Positions 26,691 through 40,206 are shown, counted from the stretch's first letter. The stretch is DNA of 64,000 bases from Himantopus leucocephalus (GCA_003993805.1 RSEF01000004.1:11634846-11698845); one strand, 5' to 3'. Notes: generated by a model from the letters alone, not told the origin. Program-made: numbers and translations.

Positions 26691-28869
26691 AAATTGTGGT
26701 AATTGCATGTCAAAAATGAATCACCTGCCAATGGACAGGAATAATGAAGGTATAGAAAAACTTGGTTCAAAGGAAGCAATGAAGAAAAGAAGATTGATAA
26801 GATTATAATGATACGGGAAAGGAATTAAATGGGGTTCAAGAATGAATTGCAATGTGAAAATGAGGATTTTACTCTTGCAGAAGCAGTCAAGGTGTAAATA
26901 CAGGATATTGGAACTGGAGAAGAAAGGGAGAAGGGACTGCAGTGTCTCTTACGTAGTTGAGAGGAAAAAATAAGAAAAAACAAGTAATAACTGAAATTAG
27001 GCATTCTTTGGCCTGCTTTTCTCTTTTGAAGATTAATGTCAATGTCACCTTAGTGTGAATTTTTTTATAAATTTAAAATACACCACCCTTCCCCCCCCCA
27101 TTCTTCAGGGATCATAGTTCAGGGATTTTTAGGTTTTTTCAGTCATTTACACTATTTCAATGACGTTTGGTTACATATGTAAGACTTCCTCTTTTTTCCC
27201 CCCGCTGTTAATGGAAGAAGCCTGTTGGTGACGGCATCCTCAGCAATGCTGGGTCTCAGAAGCTTGGAGTGTGAAGTCACTAGCTTCTTATTTTGATAAC
27301 TGGATATGATATAATATATAGTATAGGTTCAAAGCCTATAATATAGGATCCAGTTTTGTCTATCATATTTTCTCAATAATAATTTTGCCGGATATACTTT
27401 CATTTTAAAAGAAAAAAAATAATCTTCCCTTACTCTTGCCAACAGATTGATTATATTCTCCTCACGACCAAAAAAGCTTTCTGCATTGTTGTTGAGATGC
27501 AATCCCGGTTAGACAAGATTGTTTCCTAGAGGTGAAGTTTTGCATAATGTCTCAATAGCATTATTACTTAAAGAGGAATCCCCTGGCTTTCCTTCAGAAG
27601 TTAATTAGAGTCTGTGCAGGGAATGACTCAGACTGAATTGTGTGGCTGAGAGTATATGTTGATTACAGAACTGAAATCCTACTAATGGCTTCTCTTAGTC
27701 TGTTGGTAAAAGCAATTACTGGCTGGTATTTTTACAATAAATTTAAAGCTGTGAAATGTCATTTTAAGAAATACTTTGCGTAAAATATTATTATGAAAAT
27801 AATATACACAAAGAAATGGTGGCCTTCATGCTTTTCCATATTTTTGGCTGGACGTGTTTTGGAGAAAATTACTTCAGGACCTGTACTTGGGAGAGACTTT
27901 TTGTGAAGGTTTAAAAATCACTTCATTGAAATGAAAATGCTGTGAAGCTGTAAACCCTTCCTAATATTATAAATCACATAAATTGGTTCGAAATATTTGT
28001 AAAAGAGAAGGACATACCTTTTAAAGATATGCACATGAAGTGTTTTGTGCCCTCTTACTGAGGCAACCATTGCATTTTGACGCATGTATTTTGACTCTCA
28101 TAAAAAAGAGCAAATTCAGTGTTAAAGTGAACCAGGAATGAAAAGAAAGATTTTTGCAATTTCCTTTTTCCATGTGAGAAAACCCAGGTGAAAGCCTTTT
28201 TAGACTCCTGGGTGGCTCTGACTTGCAGAAGTTATCAATGTGAGATTGTGATGGAAAGCTGAACACAGAAGACTTTGGAGCTTTTCTCGCAGAATGCAGT
28301 GTATTGTACAGACAGATGAGATCTTCCTATGAAGACTTCACTCACATTAATAATACTTTGAATAATGGTGTGATGGCTGCAGGGCTCTCCCAGATGGTAT
28401 CAGAGGATTTATTATCCCATTGATACCTGTATATTTTACTTTCCACTGTGTGGTGATTCTCATTCAATTCGACAGTTCCTTTTATATATCAGCTATCAGC
28501 TGTGGTTCAACAAAGTGATGTTTATATCCATTAGTATATTATTAGGATTTTTTTAATATATGCATGTATTTTCAAAGGAGGAGAGAGTTTCTTATCATGA
28601 TAGCATGAATTTACACATAACTAATTTGTTTTTATACTAGAAGTTGCTTGACAAATTAAAAGTTTCTAGCAAAGGTGTGTTTAGATGATCCTTAGACCAT
28701 CACGGCTGCATCAAAATACTGTCCTCAGCTCAGACACTATGTCACATTGTTAAATTTGCGCTATACTGCAGACAGTGTTCCTTCTTTCCCAGACAATTTG
28801 TGCCTTTTGCTTAATAATTGGTTAAATCAGTATTAGATGAGAAGAAGGCATACCCAACACACAACCAGC

Positions 28870-29350
28870 AGTGTCAGCTTTGACCACTGCCTCCTAATGT
28901 CAGGGTCCAGAGGGTGCTAATAAGCTTTAATTGCCATTACCAGCCTCAGCTGGGGCTTCCACTCACCCACTGCCCAGGAGCCTAGTGTAATCCCAGCCTA
29001 CGCTGTAGGTGTGGTGGTCTCTAGCCCTGCTCCCTGGATGGACCTTGGACCTGTGCTGTAGGTAGCTTGTGTCCTGCCTGGACCCTTTGGATGATGTACA
29101 TAATAATCTTGTCTCTTATCCTGTCTCTTTTGTTTCTGACTGGCCTCCCAGGATCTGTTTTATGACTTGCCTTGTCTATGACTGTTGGTGGACCCTGTAA
29201 GCAGCACCCAGATCTGCCCATTGTGTTCTGATGCTGGGGCCTGTGCGCTGTCAGTTAGGGGTCTTGCTGGTGCTGGGGTCACCCTTGGCCCCCAGCTCAC
29301 CTTCCCTTAGGGAGCAGGCAGCTCTCACTGCTCCTTGATGCCTAGCCTGG
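28870..29350. other. GC-richer block, unclassified, possibly a retroelement remnant
   Basis: About 0.5 kb distinctly richer in C, G and CCTGG/CTGACC-like words than its AT-rich surroundings, with sharp edges. The style resembles parts of vertebrate retroviral LTRs or old repeats, but I cannot name a family. No TG...CA termini or target duplication is evident. The open frames in it are short. Confidence 0.35.
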
Positions 29351-29641
29351 GAAAAGTATAAATCACACTGCAGTACAGTTCTGAGTCAAGAAGCAGCTAT
29401 AGTTTTGTAGCATTTGTGTAGTTATAGTTTAAAGGCTTTAAGATTACAGAATGACTGATATTTCAGATGAGCCATTTAAAGTCATCACAACAGAACAGAA
29501 AAAGCAATGAATATAACAGACAAATCCATGTTTTCTTCGCAGTGCTGTGATTCATATAAATGCCAGTCAAGGAAGAAAAGGGCATTTTAGGTGCTTTCTC
29601 CTTTTTAGAAAAGCGTATTTTTAAAACCAACATTTTAAGGA

Positions 29642-29845
29642 TTATCCCAGGTTCATATCAGCAGCAGACTGTTCCCTCTGAAGTTTTACTTTCCTGTACT
29701 GCTCCCTGTGCTGTATGATGTTGCTTCGGTCTAATCTTCCTATTTGCTTTATGGAAGAAAGGATCTTGGAGTGGCAGTTTCTGTTACCCTCTTTCCAAGC
29801 ACCATGCACTACAGCACACATCTGCTGTAGTTCTTCTTCCAGCAT
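29642..29845 (-). other. Protein-like short open frame, unrecognised
   Basis: A 67-codon minus-strand frame starting MLEEELQQMC and ending before TAA, open for seven further codons upstream to a TGA. The product is hydrophilic, rich in E, Q, K and R, with an amphipathic C-terminal part (REQYRKVKLQREQ), and less AT-biased than neighbouring chance frames. No family was recognised. It could be a fragment of a decayed retrocopy or transposon ORF, or chance. Confidence 0.15.
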
Positions 29846-30149
29846 GTGATCTAGTGCTAGGTTATAGAGTCATCATACAACCCACTGCCTGTGTCACCCT
29901 CCCCTGCTTTGCTTTCTGTGTCATGCGGATATAGAATCTATCTCAGAAAAGCTGAGTAGTTTGTATAGGAAAATCATAGTATGTAAATAAAATCTCCACA
30001 GGAGATTTAAAATTAAATCATATTCATGATTCTGTGGTGATTGCATCTTCATATATATGCAGAGTTCTGAGGTGTTTCCACATCTACACAGACCTTTACT
30101 TCTCATGTGTTAACGGGACCAACAGTGAAGAAAAGTCAGAAACCTCTGA

Positions 30150-30175
30150 AGCACATATACTATGATATATGTGCT
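30150..30175. other. Perfect 10-bp inverted repeat, 6-base loop
   Basis: AGCACATATA, loop CTATGA, then TATATGTGCT. Pairing does not extend beyond ten pairs, so it is too short for a microRNA precursor. It may be a cruciform-forming site or chance in AT-rich DNA. Confidence 0.6.
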
Positions 30176-31494
30176 CACACTTCACCCTTTGACTCACAGT
30201 TTCCACATTCTGTTACATTTCATATTACTTCAGAACATTACCTGTAAAACCTGTGACAGCTAGGGAGCAAAAAAGCTCAATGCTTTGGTTTGCGAAATTG
30301 CTGTTTAAAAGTAGGGTTTTCTCCTTACTTGCTGGAAAACTCAAGTTTCAAGAGACTGCTGAAAAGCAGGACCCTTTTAGTAAGGTCATTGCTGTATGTG
30401 TTCACTGGAGAGTGACTTGCTCCCTATCAAGTATTGGTATGAGGTGTACATGTCTCTTAATATTTAAAGCAAAATTTGGAAACCTTTCAACAGCTGAGAT
30501 TGGTAATATGGAGAACGGGTGTACTATTGCTTTTGTGCCTCTGTCTCCTTCCTCTCTCTTAGTTCTGTCATTAGAACAAAGAATTGCAAAATAAGCTCAC
30601 TGTAGAGATGGGAACACCTTGACTGAATTTTAGGTTCTTCTTTTTTTCCCCTATCTTTTCATGTTCAAACCTTGAAAGTACCTACCTCATGCTTTGCTAA
30701 GAAGATTCCCAGCTTCCCTCTTCCCCCTTTCTTTTTCTTCAGCCTATTACTCTGATAACACATTCCCTGGAAACCACTAATTCAGAAGTTAAGTTGCATA
30801 GCTGAACCCTGAAATTACTTCAGAGATATAAAAATACATGCAGGTACAAAATAATTGGTGCTTATATGTTACTATGAATTAAGTGCTGTGGCAGGAGATG
30901 ACAGATCAGAGATGAGCTCTTACTAGACTTTCCTGCTGCAGTCATTTAATCCACTCATTTTTCATCTGTTAACAATAGAGTTGCATTTTGATAACAAGTT
31001 TAATTTGTCTGCTAATGATTCATTTCAGTACTTGGATATCTACATCCATTTAGGAAGCTGTGGCCTGTACACAGTACAGGAAAAATATTGAAAAAAAGAG
31101 CATGATTGAGTTTAAGTGCAGTATTCATCACAACTGTTTTACAAGTAATTGCTTAATTTGAGCATTATATGCTCCTCTGTTAAACTGTATTATACGTAAC
31201 CTCATTTGTCTTTTGTCTGCTGAGTTGAAACATAATGTAAAATAAATAGCTCCTTACTAGAGGAGATCAGGAGGATATTCTTTACAGGAAATGCATCTGG
31301 AGCATTGTCTGAAATGGAAGTGTTAGCAGACAGTTTATGTAATAAATTGGTGGATAATAAGAAATTGTTACAAGCTGTTATACTAAAATAATTCTAAAAG
31401 TTCTAAAACCAAAACAAACAAAACACCCACAAAACACAAAAAACCCTCAAGTGTGAGATAACGGATATATAATCTTTTATTCAAATAAGTTCTA

Positions 31495-31985
31495 GTACCA
31501 GAGGGATAGAACATTGTAAATGAGATACAAATCTTTAAAAGGGATTATCACGTGACTGCTGTATACTGGAGAAATAAATCTGATATCCCTGCTAGGCAAG
31601 TTTGGTAGAAACTACTGTTAGGAATTAAGAATTACATGAATGAATACGATACATTGGGAAGAATCAATATTGCTTTTATTAATATACTCATGCCTCCTAA
31701 ATCTATCAGAGTTCTTTGTGGTAGTTGGCGAGCATGCAGATAAAGGCATCTTTGATCTAGTTGATAGTATTGCACGTATATTTTCAGAATGCTTCTATCA
31801 AGACTTTAGAAGATACCAAAATATTGGAGGGTGGGGGGAAGGAGAAATCTTTTTGTGGATGAGTACTCAGTAAAAATAGGAAATGAAGGCTAGGAATAAA
31901 TGGTGAAGCTTCAGATTTATGGACTATAACCAGCATGATTCCCTGAGTTTTGTGCTATGTTGTTTAACATCCGCTGGCTACCAGG
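31495..31985 (+). mobile_element. CR1/L3-type LINE fragment, reverse-transcriptase palm region, decayed
   Basis: Plus-strand sequence follows the amniote CR1/L3 ORF2 consensus in order. It runs from the segment equivalent to family NVTPIFKKG, through a GKLVET-like part (AAGTTTGGTAGAAACTA), to GAAGAATCAATATTGCTTTT. Next is a frame reading LNLSEFFVVVGEHADKG (family: NLLEFFEGVTKHVDKG), then GGCTAGGAATAAATGG (family: RVGINGQ). In the catalytic motif A region (family YLDFQKAFDKV) a few bases are missing just before TTTTCAGAATGC, which removes the aspartate codon and shifts the frame. It is inactive. Flanks beyond this range are not recognisable. Family assignment rests on memory of the consensus. 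Confidence 0.88.
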
Positions 31986-34900
31986 AGAGAGAGGGAGACT
32001 ACTGGGCTAAGACAGACTTCGAAGTCTGATATAATAGGTAATTCTTCCCTTCTTGGCAGAGTGAGATTCTCTTAATTTTTATACACCAAGTTTAATTGCT
32101 GCTGAATGCTGTTAGAATTCATTAAATAAGGGCATAAATTTCCTACCTCATTCATGAGAAATGCAAAAGGAGACTCTTTCCTTTGAAAATGGAGCCTGAA
32201 ATTTTAATTGTGTATTTCCCACCTTTTACTGTTTTCAGGTGGAGGAGTTGTAAACCTTACATAAAACCTTTAAATTTTACTATAGGTAAAGGTATATGTA
32301 TGTTCAAAACTTTTAATGTGTACCTCGTCATGATTCTGATGGGTGAAATATGTGTGCGTTGATGGAAATTGGTTAGACTGTATGGGCAGATTTATCCAAT
32401 AATGCCAATGCTAGATTTGACAACATTAGTGACTTCTGCAGTTGCAATGGTCATGCTGTAAAGCAGTTTCTGGAAGTTGGGTTGGCTTTAAAAATACTTA
32501 TATGAAATACATATGAATACTTAAAATGCTATGACTGCTTAAAAATACTTACAATGAAAATCTGCTTGCTTCTTGTATACCTTCTGACTAAGATCTCCGA
32601 TTTGATTTGCTGTTGTTGGATTGTTGCATGCTGCCTATGAATGGCTTCGGTAGGTTTTAGGAGAAAATGAAAGAATTCAGAATCTGTGTAGTAAAATAAC
32701 ATTTCAGCATATCTGATAGGAGATTCCTATGAGGACAGTATTACAGATGAAAATAATCTGATATGACTGCCATAATAACGGATGAGCATTAACGAACATC
32801 CCTACTTTGTAACAGCAGAATGTCTTTGATGCATAATGGTTGGGTCTCTGCAAGCAGTGCTTCGTAATCTTCTCAACAGTATCATCCTTTGATTCACTCT
32901 TCCCAAAATTCCTCTGGGCATTTTGTCTTAATGTTACAGTTATAAATACCAACTATGACTTTAATTCATCATGTATAGGGGGCAAAAAAACCCCACAAGC
33001 AACCAAAGTTAAATAATCCAGTAGCCAAATCTACAAGTGTCTGTGTACTGATTATATTTTAGTGTGTAAGACCTGAGGATCAACAAGGTTTTTTTGGGGA
33101 AAAAAAAAGATACTAAATTTTGAAATCACCTTTACATAACTCCTAACATATTTTTTTTTTAAACAACAATAAATCCCTCCAAAAAAATCCCTTTTAACTA
33201 TTGGTTACTTCCTCCAATTCTTGTTTTTTACATTTTGAAACCTTGCTTTGTTTTTCCTTCCATGGCAAAACTGCACATTTGAGCAAATGGCTTTGCGCCA
33301 GGTCTACTGTTGTTAATGCACGTGTGATATTTATAGTCTTAATAGTTGTGCACAAAGTTTCACAGGCCTGAAAAATTTACATTAAAGTTAAATAAAGTCT
33401 GAGCTAATAGCAGATCATTGTTACGTAACAAGCACTGCAAACTTGCTAGAAAAATGTGTTAAATTTGGTAATCTGATAAAATTGATAAATGTGACAATGC
33501 TCAATTTTACACTGTATTAATATAGTGTGACATTAAAAGTGGCTGGTTAAGTTGCTAGCATATTTTCTGGGTTACACTGCTAGTTGCATATATGCTAAAT
33601 TCAGTTGCAGTGAATTAAATCTCTCCTAAGGCACTTGAAACTTGACAAGGCAAAGGATAATTCTTATGAAAGCTTGTATGAGCAGATGTAGCCAGAAAAG
33701 AGAACTGTCCCTATGGGACGCCTCACTTGTTATATACAACTCCACTTTATTATTTGCTTGTGTATAGTTCTGTCATAGAGAAAAACCTGTTGATCAGTAA
33801 CACTTGAGATTCTGTCATCATGTCCTCAGTGCTACTGTTCCTCCTTTTCATTTTTTCCAAAGAAGTTTCTTAGATGTAAAACCAGCAGTTTCTCATAAAA
33901 CTTGGATTGAAATCAGTGTCGCAGTGAGTTGAGCAGAAAATGAGAGCACCCTAAATAAGATCATCTAAACTTTGTGAATTTTTTTCTGGAAAATGAGAAA
34001 GTGAAAAATCCTGATGGAGCAGGATGTACTGTATAAAACACCTAGAAGCAATACCTGTAATTTTTCCGAGTGGTGCTGTGATAAAGTTGTTTTGCTGACT
34101 TGATTTGAACTTTAAGATCTTAATTTGTCAAAAAATGAAATTTCACATGATTTTGGAAAAATTAATTAAGCAACATGATCCTGCATCTAACCATTCTGTC
34201 AATGGATGGAAGAGTAAGATGCATCTCCCTCTCTGTTTTGGCCACTCTAGATGCTAGGATTGTTTAGGGAAAGAGGTACTAGAATATGCAAAGAAAATGT
34301 GGATGGGTAACACATCTTATAGGCTCTGGGTTTAAAGAGAATCCAATATGGCATTTCAGACTTTTAAAATAAAAAGGGCAAATATAAAATAATGAAGACA
34401 ATCAGCTTTTAGAGTGCACTTCAAGTCATTTGTATTTGTGGCAAAATCTAAGAAGCTTGGTTTTGCTTAGCAGTAATAAAGCTGATTATTAAGGAAACTC
34501 TGACAGATTTACAATGGAAAAGAAGGAAGTCACCACAGATCTTTGACTAATTTTAGTATGAGTACATTAAAATATTGAAAACTTATCTCCTAATTCACTT
34601 GAGATTTGTATTTCCCTTCCTCACAGCCGCATCTTATTGCTGTCAGGAAGTCATCTCTTGGTCATTAGAGTACTCGGGTTCTTCCCTTTTTCACTTCTNC
34701 CCCCCCCCCCCCCCCAACTGATGATTCTCTGCACAGTATCTGTAATCTGTTAATAGCTCCCAGATGACGTGACCTGTTCTGTTACTGTGTTTCGTTCAAT
34801 TTCTAGCAGTCTAGTTCTCAAAGTCAGAGTTCTCTTCAGACAGTATTTCAGTCTTTCTATTGACACAGCCTTTTGAGTTTATTGTTAATGTGTTTCATGA

Positions 34901-36739
34901 GCACACTCTGCCTGCTGCGACTATGAAAATGAAAGGGAGCAGTTTTGATGGAATGTGAAAGAAGCCAATTTAAAAAAGGAAATGTGTGCAGGAGGAAGAG
35001 AAAATATGCCATGAGATTTGGAAGGTGAAGTGGTGAAGAAGCTATAAAGAGTTTGGAGGTGGATTCCCAGAGAGACTTGATGTTTTTCAAGAGAGATGGA
35101 AGCAAAGAGTGCTTGAGATCAAAAAGGACAGAGTAATTAAAGGATCATGAGAGTAAGAGTAGAAGAGAAAAGGTGTTTGTGAGTGTGTGGGATAACTAGA
35201 CTTTATAAAATGGAACTGGGACTTGGAGATAAGGGTAAAATTAAGGGAACTTTTAATCAGTTTCTACCTTTAAGTTCAAGGTATAGCAGCAAATCCAGCA
35301 TTATACAAATCAAATTAGTTTTAAAAGTTCTAAGCAGCCCTTGCTCACATTTTTACCATTCAGTGTCTGTGAGGTGAGCAGGGTGAAATCTTGAAATCTT
35401 CCAGGAAGACGAGCATGGAATGAAGGGCCTTTCAGCTGAGGTCTGATGCTCTTAAAAACATTACAGTGACCTTTCACATCAACAGTCCTGTTCATGCTTG
35501 CGCTTCTGAAAAGACTGAATTTGCACTAGGGGTGGGTACGGCAATTTGCAAATGAGCTGTCTGTCATCAAGGTGCGTGGTTAAGAAGGTACTATAACTGA
35601 AGAATATACCTGTTCTGCTTAGTGAAATGAGATGGAAACTAGTTTGCTCATATTGTAGTCCGTTTTGGTTTTCAGTTAGGGAAACAATGGTGAAATGCTT
35701 CATACCTTTTTGAGAGGTCATAGTTGTGTTTCCTCCTGAAATTTTGCAAAGACTTTTTGCTGCAGTTGTAAACTGACTCTTCTATTGACCCACCTGGTGA
35801 TCAGAGATTGAAACCATGCAGAGATGTGGAGTCCTGCAGATTTACTGCAGTAAGAGAACTGGTTGTAGGAGAATTTGGGTTAAAATAATTGAAACCAAGA
35901 AGTGAGAAAATGTTTATGCTAGGCAACGACTAAATTTAGGAGAGACAGAATTTTGTTTTTTATTTAGTTGTTAAGCTTTTAAAGGGGTTAATTTTGACAT
36001 AGCATTGGCATGCTGTTTGGTGGGGAGAAAAATGAGAACACCATGTTTGTGCAGAGTGGAATTAAAATTGTTTAGAAGGGAATAGAATGGACTGCAAAAA
36101 GGGATCGGCTGCAAATTGTAATATGTCTGCATCATTACCGTGCTCTCAGCAGCCACTCAGCTGCACATTAGTAGAAATGGTAACAGAAATTACAGGTTAG
36201 GAAATAGGGGTTAGAGCTGACATTGCAGGATGCAAATGGAATAAAGAGAAGGGTAGTCTGAAAACAGAGGTACTGAGATTAAGAAATGGGAGTACAGAGG
36301 ACTGAAAAAAGACAAGGATGTCAAGACAGCATTTGCGAAATGAACAAGAGAGATGTAGAAAAACATGTAGAGTTAAAGAGCAAGCAACAGAATGTATGAA
36401 TACATAATACATAGTCATTTGAATTTTTTGGCATGAAGAATATGATAAAGATGTGGTAGACCAAGTGGATGTAATTTTCCATATCTCATGTACAATACTT
36501 GGTTGAATTTATTTTGATTATGAACACTTGTGAACTAAAAGGCATTAGAGGAAAATGCAGCTCAAACAGCACTGGTTGCAAATATTGAAAAATTATTTTC
36601 AAAAAACAAAGGGTAAAGTGAATGTCATAAATTTTCCTTTATTCTCACAGAGACCGTGAAGACTTTGGTGGAGGATTAGGTAGTGTGTGTGTTCCCTTTC
36701 ACTTTGGGTTAGAGAAGATTCTAATTTTTCCCAGTTAAT
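31986..36739. other. AT-rich tract, no gene seen
   Basis: No recognisable gene or RNA. A purine-rich (A/G) plus-strand patch lies at about 34.90-35.18 kb and another at about 36.19-36.40 kb. Open frames are short and overlapping. Confidence 0.65.
34699..34715. repeat. Poly-C run next to a single N
   Basis: One N is followed by 16 consecutive C. This is likely a homopolymer that sequencing or assembly could not resolve, so the true length is uncertain. Confidence 0.9.
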
Positions 36740-36950
36740 TAAGCCTGTTGATGAACACTGAAAAGACATGCACCCTATTTCTAGTTCTCCCACTGCTTTT
36801 CAGTGTGAATTCAGGAAAATTGCTTTACATCTTTGATTCACTTTTCCTACCTGTGAACTAGGGAATTATCATAAGCTCTGAGTTTTGCTAACAAAAAAGT
36901 GCTACATAAGAATAAGGTGGTATTGTTATTATTGATAATACATATAATAG
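36740..36950 (+). mobile_element. MIR-type (CORE) SINE relic
   Basis: The segment follows the MIR consensus through most of its length. CTCCCACTGCTTTTCAGTGTGA corresponds to the CTGCCACTTACTAGCTGTGTGA part. A stretch aligning with the CTTGGGCAAGTTACTTAACCTCTCTGTGCC core follows, then TTTTCCTACCTGTGAA (family TTTCCTCATCTGTAAA) and GGGAATTATCATAA (family GGGGATAATAATA). The end AAAGTGCTACATAAGAATAAGG plus ATTGTTATTATT resembles the LINE-derived tail. Many substitutions show great age. The tRNA-derived head is not clear. Such relics are sparse in birds and are sometimes conserved as regulatory DNA. Confidence 0.82.
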
Positions 36951-39900
36951 TATCTATAAAAATAATACATAAACCTAAATTATATATCTGTGCTCCTTGA
37001 GGATTTGTATGCTAAGAAGCCAGAGCTAACCATGGAGTATCTCTGGAAAGTAGGTTGCAAATTTAGCAGCTTTGCATCAGGCACGCAGTGGTGCAGGTTC
37101 CCCATCAGTTTAAGCTGATCTAACACTGCACTGACACAGATAGCAGTGGTTCCGTCATTATCCTGGCAATATGCTGCCATGTAACAGGGTTAAAAAAAAA
37201 CTTATTCACCCTCCTACATTGGTGAACTCTACATCTTGCTGCACAGCTTAGCAATTGTGAATGTGGATGCAAGAGAGGGGATCAGAATGTGCAACCAAGA
37301 GCTGGAGACCAGCACCACCACATTTTTCAGCAGGAGGGTGATTGTAACTGTGGAAGTGTGTTACAGTCTAGAAATATTCCTGTTTCTTTCTTTAGGTGAG
37401 CTTGAGCTCTCCTGTTGTTTTTTGTCTGTTGGACAGGCTTCAAAGAAGAGACTTGTCGTTTCTGCTAGGTTTAAAAACATTAACAAAAGAGCTATCCACT
37501 CATAGTGCTTCTCTGCCTGTCACTGACTTCTCAGAAATGTTTTGTCAGGACTGGCTTGAAGAAATTATGAAGTATTGGGAATATTTTGATCGATATTAGA
37601 CTTTGAACAGAAACAGTTTTCTGAGAAGCTTGTGGAGCTAAATACTTAGTTGGCTGGAAGTTCATGTCACGTACATATTCATTATGAGAAATGAGATCCT
37701 TAACAAGGCGTGAGCTTTGAATTCTGGCTGTGGCCCTACCTAGCTTGGTTCATCCTCATGCATTTATAACTAAAATGCTAAGACTCTCTCTAAAATAAAT
37801 TTCAATATTATCAAAGGGAATTTACTTCAGTCTGAAAACATTCCTCAAACTGATGTCTCTCTGCAGCAGCAACTGATGGTTTGGAGTAGCTTTGAAATCA
37901 TATGCATGACTATAGAAGCCAATGTTTAATCCCCTCAACTCAAGCAAACACAGAAAAAAAAAAATAGATAAAATGGGAGATATCACCTTCCTGCTCTCAC
38001 CTCTGTTTCTAGTCCTTGGAACTGGAATTACCTTTCCCCAGTTGGTATAGCTGCGTAAGTGTGGTTTCACACAGATCTTTCTCTGACACTGAGACAAATA
38101 CAGCTTTTTTCAAGTATAAGAAGAGTTCACTTGACTGTCTTTTTTTTTTTTTCCTTCATAAGCAACAGCTAAATTCAGCTCTTTGGGTTAAAAATGAGTA
38201 GTGTGAGAACATGGCATATGGCTGTTTGCCTAAGAAACTGTGGCTTGTGTTTACTGAAAGAAATTGTAATGTGTTGGCATTCATTGTAATTCAGCTTAAC
38301 TGGGAGCCTGCCAGAGTCAAATCAAAATGTGTTCACGGTATATCCAAAATACAGCACAACTGCCAACTTTGTAGTAGCGAGATGAAACAACCTGTTTCAG
38401 AATGAAACATGGAACATTCCCAATATGCAAAATAAAACTCATTACATGTTGTTTTCAGCCTAGTTATCACACTCTTTTTAAAATAATTTTTTTTAATAGA
38501 ACTTAAGTGGTATAGAGATAGTCCTTACAAGACTATTTCAACAAAACTTAGGGTCTGATTAGGCATTTATAGCTTGAAAGAGGGGGGAAAAAATCCCTTA
38601 ACTTGTCCCCTGATAAGCTACACTACTGGATTACTTGTTCAAACCTGTGGTTGACCACTTCAATGTGTCTACAGATCTAAAGCAGCTATTGAAAGCGTGT
38701 CAGTATTGTGGGACGCCTTTTATGCAAGCGCAGCGAACAGATACTCTGTTTTTCTGTGTTTGAGTGAGTAGCATGAGTAAGACTCTCCGTCTATTATGAT
38801 TTGGATACCTGCATGTCACAGGAAACCAGAAATGGATCATCTTTTTGCCCTAGCAATATCCATATGGTATGTTCAATCCTCATCTAAAACATCAGTATAT
38901 AGCCCTGTGTACTCTCTAGCTCAGCTTATACACAAAGCACAGGTGACCTTGAGCTGATGACATTTACTGATGCTCTAAGACTGAAGTTAGAAGATTGGTT
39001 TTGTGCATTTTGTGTGCATTTGTCAGACAGTTTTGTGCTAGAACTTCAAGTGCTAAACTCCTATACTGCTACTTATGCAGTTGTTTGGTGGCAATAACCA
39101 CTGGTACTTACAAAACAGTGTCCTTCTGGCTCTAAAAGGAGACTTGGATGTAGCTGAGCACATGACTTTTGAAGGTCTGAATGTGCTTAATAATAAAACT
39201 GATGAAGAGAACATTCATTTAAGTACCATCAGTTATTACTCTGGTCTTCCCGGATTTTTCCTTCAGTCCTAGAAAAAGCAGCTTTGCTTTGACCTTTCAT
39301 CCTTCCATATGTAGAGCCAAATCTCTGGTTTCAATTCAGACTCATTGTACGTAAAAGTGGACCTTGCAAAAAGACTTGTCTAGGGAAAATGGAAATAGTA
39401 ATTTCTTTAAGCTGTATCTCACGCTCATGTCCCTTGGGAAAGAACTGAAAAGTGCAAAACAGTCCACTCTCACTTCTCTTGTTTCTTCACTGGCTGTAGT
39501 TCTTCAGAAATGACCCAATCCATCTGTCATGGTCTGGGGGAATTTTTTCTCATCATCTTCTCATGATCAGTATCTTCACTTTGTTGAATGTGACCAGTGT
39601 TCTCATGTTTCCTGTCTCCTGGTTTTGTTTTTTTTCTCAGTTAACTAAAAAGCCATGACTTGGAGTCCCTAAAAGGTTATATAGCATTTTCTTGATTAAA
39701 CTAACAGTTATGTACAACTTTAAAGTGTTTTTAATAAATTTCTCAAAGTATTATTAAAGGGTTGTGACAGAGGAAGACAACATATAAATAATGAGACTGA
39801 ATGAAAAATTTTGCTTAGTGGTTATTTCTTTTTTCTGGAACCACCAGCCTACTGGTATTGAAAGGAATATAATCCCTTTACAAGTAGGTGTTGTTTAAGT

Positions 39901-40206
39901 CCTGTCACTGCCTATCCTAGAGTCGAAGAGACATTGAGTAATGCAATTTTAAAATGTAGATATGCTACCAAAATGCACCTTTACTGAGGAAACTAGCACA
40001 TGTGCGTACCACTACATATCATGGGAGATGTTAATTCTTGTAGAGGTTTTTTCAAAGTGAAGGAAGCTTCAAGTGAGGTATAAATTTTCTGTGTGATGTC
40101 CTTCCACAGAGATGTGAATTTTGATCTATGAAATTGAATGGGACAATCTCCAAACCTTTGGCTATCATGGGCTCCATCATGCAATGTTCAGTGCACTCTG
40201 GCTCTG

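Larger units (their letters stand above)
26691..31494. other. AT-rich tract between two LINE fragments, no gene seen
   Basis: Mostly AT-rich sequence with no recognised gene. It contains a C-rich run near 27090, a GC-richer block at about 28.87-29.35 kb, a protein-like minus-strand frame near 29.64-29.85 kb and a perfect hairpin near 30.16 kb, each listed separately. A low-complexity CAAA/ACAAAA stretch lies near 31.41-31.45 kb. Confidence 0.6.
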
